This document shows, in pieces, positions 10,150-19,582 of a DNA stretch of 64,000 nt. The notes beneath the pieces were generated by a model. That model saw nothing but the letters and a program-made list of their open reading frames with translations, made no database searches and was not told where the DNA came from. The translations under genes were made by a program, and so were the position numbers. Source of the DNA: Uranotaenia lowii. Lineage: Eukaryota; Arthropoda; Insecta; Diptera; Culicidae. How positions within the stretch are numbered: the stretch's first letter is position 1; every line of letters starts with the position of its first letter. The stretch covers positions 289,450,875 to 289,514,874 of the forward strand of contig NC_073693.1 of NCBI RefSeq assembly GCF_029784155.1, written 5' to 3'.

Positions 10150-10262
10150 GTATGCCGTGACCGAGACTCGATCTCATGGTCTCTGGCTTGAAAGACTTGA
10201 ACCGCAGACACCAGATACCCAGACTGACCACTGAAGGCTGATTTTGGCGCTTGTTCCGCAGC
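10150..10262 (-). repeat. tRNA-like SINE fragment (inverted relative to 12885-12972)
   Basis: On the minus strand the order is TGGTCAGTCTGG (A-box like), TATCTGGTGTCTGCG, then GAGATCGAGTCTCGG (T-arm and B-box like). The same A-box region and following TATATGGTGTCTGCGCTTGAA occur on the plus strand at 12885-12972. The folding is too poor for a working tRNA. A tRNA-derived SINE family is the best guess. Confidence 0.4.
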
Positions 10263-11990
10263 GCTATCTACGGGTTATCGTGAAACTAACGGCCACATAC
10301 ACAAAAGGAAAATCTCGATATATCACACACACATTTGCATTGTGCTATTTGATTTTTTTCATCTAGCGATGAACACGGTCGTTTTTGATTACCTACTTTT
10401 GATAGAAAAAAAAAATTACACGATTTATTTCGAAAACCACTAAAGAACCGTTTTTGAATTGGAGCGCATTAACCAAATGTGATTAAAATTCAACCATAAA
10501 GCTTATAAAAAATACATCGACTTCGACAAAAATGAAAATTGAATGAAAACTTGAGATTTTCTGCATCACTTCCTTATTGCGTTGTGGTTGAAAATTAACC
10601 ATTTATGACATCTTTGGTTTCATTTGTGAAGATTATTTTCAACTGCAAGATTTCATTAACCCCGAAACCTCCGTCAAGGGTAAGTTCAAGTTTTCCGAGT
10701 AGAAAAATATTGTGATTAACCCAATTATCTGTAAATAGTTATAAAACGATCCAGGACTTGTTGAGAAAACAACAAATATCATCGTAAAAACATTCCACTG
10801 ATTGTATATTGCAAAACTACAGTATATTGAATGTGGCTTTAAATTATATTACTGTTTAGAACTGTTAAATCAGTTTAATGAACGAGATTCTAACAAAATT
10901 TTGTTGAACAATATGTTTCAGTTAGAGTTTCTCCAAACCCTTCACCTAGCCGAATAGCCGCATTTATAGAGGTTTACAAAAACTGAATAAAACAAAAGTA
11001 GAGGTGATATTTACAAAATTTGTAAAGCAATGTTTTGTTAACAGAAGGAGCTTAATGAAAATCGCAACAACGAAATATACCATTAAGTCACCAACTACAA
11101 CAAAAAACCGGTGTCAGATTTTTATTTACTTTTTTCTTCAATAAATCTTAAAACTTCCTTTTCTATGAAAAATATAGTCGAGATATGTCTTCTTTTCAAA
11201 ATATTTAACTAAACTTGGATATCAAACTAGCTCTTTTACCGCCCACTGGAAGAGGCAGTTGTGGAAAAAATATGTTTGGCTTCGAGATGCATCATCTTAG
11301 TACAATAATCAAATTTAGTACAATTTCTAACAAAGTGCGTTGGTTGACATAATGATGATTCTTGACAAACAATCTCAATTATCCGAGTCTGTTTAGTAAG
11401 AATAGCTAAGCTTTTCCTGTTCTGTTGTTAAGTAATTTTTTCATTATTATTTTGTTGGTTAAATTTCGAACCATTTTTTGAATATAGCACGTGTAATTGA
11501 TTTTATCCATGGGTAAAATAAAACAAACGTGAATTCGTCACAACAAAATCAAAACATTAAATGAATTCACTCACACAGACATACGATATTTGACATTCCA
11601 TAAAACGACAAGAAAATAAAAATTACTTTCGTTTGCATCAAGATAGTACTGTTCTTTTACCATTCAAAATTCGTTTTGGTGGTGTAGAAAAGCATTGAAA
11701 TCGATACATTAGTTTAGTTACAGCGAAATTATTTCTTGTTTACTGGGCATCAATTAGGGAACATTGAAATGACCCTTATTCAAAATTATAGTTTGTTGAA
11801 GAATGGTTTCATTTAGTAAACTAATTACTTTCGAAATAAAGTTTTTACAAAACTTTGAATTAAAGAATTTGTTTGAATGTCAAGGGGGAAAAAATTTCGG
11901 AAGCTAAGAGAAATGGATTTGAAACATACATTTTGAAATATTCCAAATTCAGTGCAGTTTTTCAACAATTTTTTTCGAATAAAAGATTAT
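10263..11990. other. AT-rich non-coding stretch; nothing recognised
   Basis: No frame of coding character, no tandem array and no inverted repeat stand out here. Unique intergenic or intronic DNA is likely. Confidence 0.5.
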
Positions 11991-11994
11991 TTAG

Positions 11995-12225
11995 TTGACA
12001 TTTCTCACGCGCACTTGCTCTCGTGTACGGATTAAGAAGGGAAAAAAAAGTCTAAAAACATGGTCGCTTTTAAGGTTAATTTTCCAGTCCAGTCCAGAAT
12101 TATTCCAAAAATTTTGGTCATTACAGTTGTTTTTTGACATTTCGCACGCATATTTGAGCGAGGAAAAATACCTGGTCGACAAACACGGTCGTTTCTGAGG
12201 TTATTTTTCCAAAATTTATAAATTT
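11995..12225. repeat. Imperfect direct duplication, unit of about 130 bp
   Basis: Two units begin TTGACATTTC.CACGC (11995 and 12135) and end GGTCGYTTYTRAGGTTA.TTTTCCA (about 12063-12085 and 12187-12212). An isolated related phrase (AACACGGTCGTTTTTGA) occurs at 10372. The open frames across it on both strands are by-products of the repeat. Confidence 0.5.
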
Positions 12226-12884
12226 TAGTGAAACTACCAGCATTATATCACGAACACTTCCAGCGGCAAATAGGATTAAAGATCTTATCAAAACATTCAT
12301 CACATTTAAATATTATTCAATATATGTCAATAACTTATTTCACTCCTCAAACCTATCTAGGTACGAGCCAAGAAACAGTTAAGATAAATTAAAATTCAAG
12401 TTTTTCAAGGAGTTATATATAGTTTGTCTTTTTGGTCGCAGTCAACCTTTCAGATTAGGACGAACAATTCCGAACTCAATGAATTATTTTATAACAGACA
12501 TAATTTTTATACTGTAACTCAGCCGGATAAACTAATTTTGAAATCAAAACTGAATCTCAAAATTAATTGGCTCTGAACAAAGGACCGCTATAACATTGCG
12601 TTTGTATTTTTTTTTCATCTCAATCGATCAACAGTCATTGTTTGTATGACATTCATCTCTTATTATGATACAGTAAGTTCAAGTAAACAATTAACAATTA
12701 ACATTGAAGACAAAAACGATAATGAAAATTTTTGAGATAGAATTTCAAATACTAATAGGAGATTCAATCAAGACGGTTTTCATTTGGCTTGTTAATTATC
12801 AAGTGTAGTTTTTTTTCTTGATGAAGCACAGTAGTTTCACGATGCCCCGACAGATGGCGTATGATTCTGGGCGACTTGTAGTTG

Positions 12885-12972
12885 TATGGATTCAAGCGCC
12901 ACTGATCAGTCTGGGTATATGGTGTCTGCGCTTGAACGCTATCCTCTAGGCCACGGTCGGCGGCCAAAAACG
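12885..12972 (+). repeat. tRNA-like SINE fragment, plus-strand copy
   Basis: It contains CACTGATCAGTCTGGG, TATATGGTGTCTGCGCTTGAA and GGCCACGGTCGGCGG. These match, in the same order, the minus-strand piece at 10150-10262. Both flank the same AT-rich interval in opposite orientation. Confidence 0.4.
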
Positions 12973-12984
12973 ATCTTGAGAATG

Positions 12985-13175
12985 AAAAAAGAACAATAAT
13001 GATTTTTCAGTACAAAATATTCAATTTTCCCATACAAACCTGAAAGTTCAAATTTACTTATGTAAACGTAACTTAAAAATTCTGCAAAAAATCATGGATG
13101 AGTTTTGAACCAAAACAAAGCTTTTTATACCCCAGGGTTTGAGAAATTGAAAAATGACCCCAAATCGAGCCAGTT
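12985..13175 (-). repeat. Dispersed repeat, copy 2 (inverted partner of 9345-9480)
   Basis: The reverse complement reads through CGATTTGGGGTCATTTTTC, TTTTGGTTCAAAACTC, AGTAAATTTGAACTTTCAGG, TTTGTATGGG and AATTGAATATTTTGTACTG, matching copy 1. Together with the SINE-like pieces this suggests one larger inverted unit spanning about 9.3-13.2 kb. Confidence 0.55.
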
Positions 13176-15290
13176 AATTGTACTAGGACTAGGGAAAAAA
13201 TTAGCTTTGATCTCATCTGAACGCATCTGGTAGTAGACGTTAAAGCAAATACAAAATATTATATTTTTTGAAAACCGGCTGGGTAGTTTTCATTTTATAA
13301 AGATAATTGTTGTCAGAGTCTTTATGACCATACTTGATTGGTTGCACATTTATAGATGATCCGGCATTTTTGTTTAAAAGACTCAAAATGCGATATCAAA
13401 AAATTTCTTATTCGAGGAAAACTTTAAAAATATTTTGTTTTAAACAACTTTTTAGACATTGCATCGAGAAGATACAGTTCGGGTAATATAGACTCTAACC
13501 CAGACAGAAGGTAAAATTTCCCCAAGATGGTAATAAGATACAATTTAAAAAAAATTGTCAACTTAAAATTTTTTTGAAATTTTGTCAAATTGGAAAGTCA
13601 AGTTGTTTAATTGAGGTTTTCTTTCACATAACGATGTGGAAAATATCTTAGAGAGTTTGGATGATTACAAAATTTGGAAGATCAAATCAGGAATAGTCGT
13701 TTTTGTTTTATTCATGTCGGAGACGGATTAATCGTTTCAATAGTTCATTTGTTCAAAAGGATAATTGATTAAATTCGTAGTCTCGAATACGCTTTTCCCA
13801 TTTTCATTATATCAATTAAGACTTATTTTGAAACACCTGCCAGCAACTGTTTCGCGGATAATGGCACCCAAAATTAAATAAAAGATCCCACACTAGTCCA
13901 CACATTCATCCAGGTGGCAAAATAAATGAATGAAATTAAAAACCTCAAACTTAAATCACTGGAAGCACACTTTCACCGCACTCCTCGTTGCTGGATGTGA
14001 GGCCATGCCACTTTTCAACACCTGTCCCTCAACTTGGGATATGGTGAGAAAATTTATGAAACAACAGCAAGAGTGACAATACAAGAAGGAAGTAGGGTGG
14101 AATACTTGCGAGTTCCGCAAACTTTCCTAGCTCTCCATTCAACCGAACTTACCTGTTCCCTCGTTTTCCTGGAACTTCCACACGATTCATGTAAGTATGT
14201 GCATATGTTTGTATGGCTCCCTATTATGGGAAAGCGGCAGAGATCTCGATGTGAATAATTTATAGCTGCTTATTCATCGCGCACTTATTTACATAAAGTG
14301 CATTTCCGGTATGATTTCCTGTTCCATAGCGTGCACCACCGGTTGACAGCTGCTGCCAAACTGATGGAGCAGGACAAGTCGATTCGATGCATTTTGGAGG
14401 GGATATTTCCAGCAGCATCAACTTTGAAAATGTTAAAGGTTATATAAGCTTTCCAAAGTTTTCTGAAAGAAATTTGGTTCGATGTTCAAATGGTTGTCTT
14501 CAAGTCTGAATGATTAATTTGACCTAATCAGGGCTTGGTAAATTTTAAGGTAGCAGCAAAGCCGAGCTAAGCTTAGTCGAGAGGTTGCCACAAAAATGTG
14601 AAAGAAAAAGATGTTAGCAAGTGCATACACTCAAATTTGAGGATTTGAACTATTTTTAATTTTTTTTTCAAAACTGAAGCTTCAAATTAACCCAACAAAA
14701 CATTTTTCAAGACAAATTTAAACTAAAACAATATTTCTTAATACTTAAAGTAAAAATTTTTAAATCTCAGTGCACGACTGGGATTTATTTGCCAAGTGAA
14801 CAGATGAGATGTGGTTTAGCACCTCTTCTCGAGGAATACGGAAGGTGCATTTTAGCATTCAGGCATCGTCGTCGCCGTTTTACCTTAACCTAGCTAGCAA
14901 AAAGAAAAGTGCGAAAAATTTTGCTTGCTTCTAAGAAAACTTCAAGCGCGTAAGATTTGTGCAACACAAGCGAAATGACCTTGCGACTTAAACTGAGATG
15001 TTTTTCTTCTCTGAAGCTTTTAAACAAAGTCTGATTTTTTAAAAGATACAATCTTTTGAAATGATTGTTTGTAAAAAGTATAGAAATTAGTATCCATTTT
15101 ACAGTATTTGTATGTCATCGGATCAGAATGAATTTCAATTTCAATCTACGCTACTTAGGTTGAAGTTTACTTTTAAAGTTGTTTGATAAAAAATAATTAC
15201 CTTGCTTAAAAATTCTATCGCATTTTAAGAATAATTAAAAACCGCAAAGAAACTCTTTAATTAATTATACTATTTTTTTTGTAAACATGT
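13176..15290. other. Non-coding stretch, partly non-repetitive; no gene recognised
   Basis: Short frames exist (for example 14034-14258, plus) but show no domain or codon character. The parts 13960-14420 and 14770-14960 are richer in GC than their neighbours and not obviously repetitive. The first includes TATAGCTGCTTATTCATCGC and TTATTTACATAAAGTG. They may be regulatory or ancient unique DNA, which I cannot decide. Confidence 0.4.
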
Positions 15291-15435
15291 TTATTTGGAC
15301 AAAAAGTTACATACAATTACAATTTAAAACAAAGTCATGAGCTGGAACGGTAAAACTATTATTGACGTCTAACACAAAGTTTATGTATGTTATAAACAAT
15401 TTTAGAGCCTTAGTCCTATCAGATCTTCTTGTGTT

Positions 15436-16900
15436 TTATAATTCAGGTATTGCAAACGTGTAAAAAGATATTCCTCGAGATAAAATCGCATTTAATTTAA
15501 ACTGAAGATGGTTCCACATGTCTGCAACTCTCGGGCACGAGGACAACATGTGTTCCAAGTCTTCAGAGGTATTCGTACAGGTGTCACAATAAGGAGTATC
15601 GGCCCGTCCAGTTCGGAACATAAGATCAGCATGAGGAATTTTTCGGTTTACTAGCAGATAGTACATCGATTTTTCAGAAGATGTAAGGGTTTTGCTTCTT
15701 ATGTTCCTCCACACTTTCGCCCACTCTATTCCAGGATTCTCTTCGATTACTTTGGGAGTTTGAAGCTTGTCTTTGTAAACATTTTGTATCAATGAAGCAG
15801 ATGGTGACTCCATGATTTGTCGTGGCAGGTACGGAACATCTTTGGCAACTACTTTTAAGCACGGGTAGAATACCGGAATTCCCTTTGGATTGGGAGGATT
15901 TTCCATTTGTGCTCAGAAGCAGTTGGCGAATGGCGTCGAACCCCAGCAGCGCATAGTTTGATTGATTAATAGGGCTTTACTTTTATGTTTCGGTAAATAT
16001 AAATTTAAACCACCTTTGTCAACGGGAAGACATAGTTGTTCTATGGCTACTCTTGTAGGATATCTGTCCCAAATAAAACGGCCAATTTGAGATGTAATTC
16101 TTGCTACAGCTAAGTTTGGGATATTGATTACAGATGCAATGAACCATAAACTAGAGGTCACGAAGGTATTTAATACTATGATCTTCTGATGGATGCTTAG
16201 TAAACGAGGTTTAAATAGCCACATCAAGTGAGATGTTTTCCGTGTAGCATTGTCCCAGTTAAAGTCTACCATTCGCTTGTGAGAATTGAAGAACGTAATT
16301 CCAAGAATCTCCACGCTATCTCCAAATGTCATCCAATCTGCATGGGTCGCATGGTTAGAATCAGCTCCAATTTCAATAAAAATTGTTTTCCGGGAGTTAA
16401 AAGTGGTTTCAGAACATCGCTCGAAGCTTTCAAAAGCTTCTTTGATGAGGGGAAGTTTTCTTTCATCAAGCGAAATGATAGAAATATCATCAGCGTAAGC
16501 CACCACCAAAGGATCATTACAAATCGAAAGGAGTTTTTCAAGGAGACGGTGAAGGAAAAGGACGGAAAGATGCATACTCAAAGGATCACCTTGACGTACA
16601 GATCTTTGGATGGGGAAACTTGTACAGAGATTTCCGCTAATGAGAATTTTTGAGCCAGCCGAAGTCATTAATTTATCAAGCAGGGGTACCAAACCAGAGT
16701 TAAAACGCATGCTTCTTAAGACATTCAATAGAAAACGTTTGTCTACTCGATCAAAGGCATGATCCAAATCAAACGATATTAACCTTCTTGAACGGCTCCG
16801 GCATTTTAGTTCTGCGATACGATCCTTTATTGCGAATAGGGCTTCGAAAATACTATTCGGATAAAAAGAAGTTTCAAATTTAAAACAAACTAAGTTTGTA
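15436..16900 (-). pseudogene. L1-like non-LTR reverse transcriptase, 5'-truncated, one frameshift
   Basis: On the minus strand the frame is open from about 16900 (ALFAIKDRIAELKC) through SFDLDHAFDRVDKRF (motif A), FPIQRSVRQGDPLSMHL (motif B) and LVVAYADDISIISL (catalytic YADD, about 16490). It continues through the thumb with GRFIWDRYP and EQLCLPVDKGGLNLYLPKH to a stop at 15913. A second frame (15906-15436) follows directly. It contains WRNIRSKTLTSSEKSMYYLL and CDTCTNTSEDLEHMLSSC, a C-terminal zinc finger. The junction is a stop or frameshift at 15906-15913. Endonuclease and the RT front are absent. The RQGDPLS plus YADD style suggests an L1/Tx1-like clade, not firmly assigned. Confidence 0.65.
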
Positions 16901-16995
16901 AAATGGTGTCTTATTCCACAGTTTATTTGGTTGATTTTTTCTCGACAGTAATAACCAAATGAAAATCAAAAAACATGAATTATCTTCTCAAGAAG

Positions 16996-17058
16996 TTATG
17001 ATATTCAGTGGCATTGTTACGTAATAGATTTACGTAACAATGCCACTGAATATCATAA
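16996..17058. other. Perfect inverted repeat, 29-bp arms with 5-nt loop
   Basis: The left arm (16996-17024) begins TTATGATATTCAGTGG and ends GTTACGTAA. The right arm (17030-17058) is its exact reverse complement with no mismatch. The loop is TAGAT. It lies between two retrotransposon remnants on the minus strand and has no flanking duplication that I can see. Such a perfect hairpin is unlikely in neutral AT-rich DNA unless recent. Confidence 0.9.
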
Positions 17059-17159
17059 TTGTGTTTAAGTTTTATGCATGCGTTAGGTTAGACCATGTTT
17101 ACTGTTATGAAGTTTCACACTTTTAAAATGGCTCTTACATTTAAGAATCCTTTCGTCAA

Positions 17160-17720
17160 CAGTTAAAATATTTCAGCCCAGCAAGGATAAGATTCGGAAA
17201 GAAGTGAAAGAATTGGTAACATTTATTTGCACTTTCGCAGGTGCAGCAATTGCTAAAAAGCAAAAAAAAATGCAAACATAGGGTTGTTTTCCTCGGGCCC
17301 TAAGGGAGTCTATAAAATTCGTTCTAGCGACAAGATGGACCTCGCACGACCAAACAATATGCTCGATGTCATGGCAACCTTTGCCGCAACCACACAAATT
17401 GCTGCCAGAAATATCAAAACGATAGAGTGCCGCGTCTTAGGAATAATGATTGGACATGAGACGGGAAAATATACGAATAAAATCCCGACTCAAGTTCAAT
17501 CTATTAAACCACCTTTGGGATAATCGAGTGGAGCCACCGACCCAACTCATCCTCGTCCCATTCGCGCTGCCAGTTAACAAGAGAGTTTTTTCGAACCGAA
17601 AAGTAAAATGAAAATAAGAAAAAATAGAATTTGAAATTTCCATACAAAGCTTGCAGCTGTCTAATCTCATAAGATTGCTGTGATACGCCCGAAAAAAATC
17701 CCATGTTTTTGAGGGGGTGA
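17160..17720 (-). pseudogene. C-terminal region of an I/R1-type retrotransposon protein, frameshifted
   Basis: Minus-strand pieces in three frames read, in order, NSLVNWQREWDEDELGRWLHS, RWFNRLNLSRDFIRIFSRLM with SNHYS, and MCGCGKGCHDIEHIVWSC. The order W...GRWLHS...RLMSNHY...CGCG...DIEHIVWSC is typical of the region after RNase H in I- and R1-type elements of mosquitoes. Two frameshifts (near 17500-17520 and 17400-17440) destroy it. No RT is attached: the hairpin and the L1-like copy lie downstream. It is a short dead fragment. Confidence 0.6.
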
Positions 17721-17754
17721 TCCCAAACTGCAGGGCAGTGTATAGCTAAAAATA

Positions 17755-17943
17755 AATTTCTGTCCGTCTGACTCTGCAGACTCGAAAACTTTTTATTGGA
17801 TTTGCTTACAAATGGGAGCTTTTGAGGCCAGAGAAGTTTCCTATAATGTTCTGAGACCTCTTCTCACACTGGAGAGGCAATGGGAGTCTTCAAATCAAAA
17901 GACAGATGTTTGCATAACTCGAGAACCGAACAAGCAAATGATA
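17755..17943 (+). repeat. Unit of the dispersed ~150-bp minisatellite, left of a MITE
   Basis: The phrases TTTCTGTCCGTCTGACTCTG, AACTCGAGAACCGAACAAGC and AAATG match the repeat family that forms the large array at 52831-54010 (consensus ACTCGAGAA...AAGCAAATGGAACCAAATTTGGCATGGGAG). The array is interrupted by the MITE at 17944 and continues at 19029. Confidence 0.6.
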
Positions 17944-19026
17944 GGGGAAAAGTTCATATAACGCCCCATTGAGCTAATACGCGCCACTCTTGTTTTGAAG
18001 AATCTGAAACATTTTAAGCCTGCAAAATATTACCAATTTGTTTTAAATGCTGTAATTGGTCATGGCAAGTATGGATTTTTCCTTAAAATGCCCCTGTGTC
18101 GTGATAATTTCACAATTCAGGTTTTTCTTCATCTCGATCTAAATTTTAAAACACTTTCAATAAGGTGTCACCAAGCAGAGAAAAACGAATAAGACAATAT
18201 TTTCTGACACATCGATAGAGGAGAATCTAAACTATGATTTTATGCTAAAAAACCATACTAAACTCGCTAAGGTATGCTATTAATGGGTATGTTCTATCAC
18301 GGCCCATGCGCTCGGTATAACGCGCCAATCATAGTAGGCTGAAAAAAGCATTAATTTTTCATAAAGGCCAATTTTCATTAAAAATGAACAAAAAGTCGAA
18401 AACCATGTTTTGAGCGTTAATTTAGCCCAAAAAGTCTATTTGATTTTTTCTTTTAATTTTGATTAGTCCATTTTGATTTTCTTTTCAGTCAAAGTGTCTG
18501 TAAGTATTGGAGTGTTTTCGGTCTTCGGCAGATCCCTGCAACGCTACACGATTTGTCTATGTATCGTGTGGCCAACATCTTTTAAATAAGTGGTCGTGAA
18601 TCTCGTTTTTAAGCTTTTTTTCCTCAGATTTAAGCTTTTTTTGCCTTGAGAGCATAGGAGACGAAAGCTTAAATCTGTCAAAACAAGGGGAAAAAAAGGG
18701 GAAATCTGAGAGATGTGCTCCATACGGTTTGAATAGCGTTGCCACCGCCTGGTCTTCGGCTGCTTTCGGGTGTGTTCGGCTGCTAGGCGCGTATTGAATA
18801 CACAGCGGCGCGTATTTGCAACACAGTTTTGTTCTGTGGCTTTGAATGTGGTTTTTAAAAATCAAGTTTTTTAAGTAACTATAGCAATTTGAGTAAAAAA
18901 AAATCATAAGCATTGGTAGAAAACACTTTTCTTCAACGATTACACCCATTTTTAACACAATTTGTCGGTGGAATACATAGAAAATCAGCGATTCGCTTAG
19001 GTGGCGCATAATAGGGCATGTTCCCC
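17944..19026. mobile_element. TA-target MITE, GGGGAA family, copy 1
   Basis: It is flanked by TA on both sides (17942-17943 and 19027-19028). The left end reads GGGGAAAAGTTCATATAACG. The right end, reverse complemented, reads GGGGAACATGCCCTATTATG. Removing the element and one TA restores the minisatellite phrase AAGCAAATGATACCAAATTTG, which confirms the boundaries. The element is 1083 bp, has no transposase, and a minus-strand frame at 18557-19132 has no recognisable similarity. A TA duplication points to a Tc1/mariner-type source. Sister copies are at 32316 and 54130/63559. Confidence 0.75.
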
Positions 19027-19028
19027 TA

Positions 19029-19308
19029 CCAAATTTGTCATGGGAGAATATTTGGCTACAAAAGTGTTTGTATGGATGTTTAGTACCCCTTCTTTCTTCA
19101 ATTTTTTTATTACTCGAGAATAATTCAAGCAAATGGTATCAAATTTGGCATGAGAGGGTATAAAAATACGGTAATTGTATCTATGACGGTTTCACACTTC
19201 TCCCTTCTTTATCGATCAAATGTAACCAAATGGGAGAGCATTTGCATGGAAGCAGTATTTGAGTACGAGAATGTAGGTATGTATATTTGGTAGCCCTTCC
19301 TTCTTCAG
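19029..19308 (+). repeat. ~150-bp minisatellite units between a MITE and a hAT element
   Basis: Two units carry ACTCGAGAATAATTCAAGC, AAATGGTATCAAATTTGGCAT, GAGGGTAT and CCCTTCTTTCTTC. The run is cut at 19309 by the hAT insertion and resumes after 22651. Confidence 0.6.
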
Positions 19309-19582
19309 GTGGGAATCAGGGTTGCCAACTATTTTTCAGAAAAGTCTGGAAAATTTTTAAAAAATGTCTGGAAATTTCTGCAAATGTCTGGACACCTAAG
19401 TTTTGAAGGTGGCGACCTTTTTTTTGGTCCCCAGATCTCAATGTTACAATAGTATTTTTCTGTCACTATATCAGTCACGTGTTCTGTCTGAATCTCAATT
19501 TAACATACATCCTCAAAGCATTTGCCAAGGTTTCGAACCCTTATTGAATTCATAGTTCATAGGTTCTACTAATCATTTCCTC

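Noticed and set aside
14034..14258. 74-codon plus-strand frame in relatively unique DNA
   Set aside because: No domain, no homologue recognised, no splice or codon evidence; a chance frame is more likely.
18557..19132. 191-codon minus-strand frame
   Set aside because: It crosses the right boundary of a TA-target MITE and has no recognisable domain.
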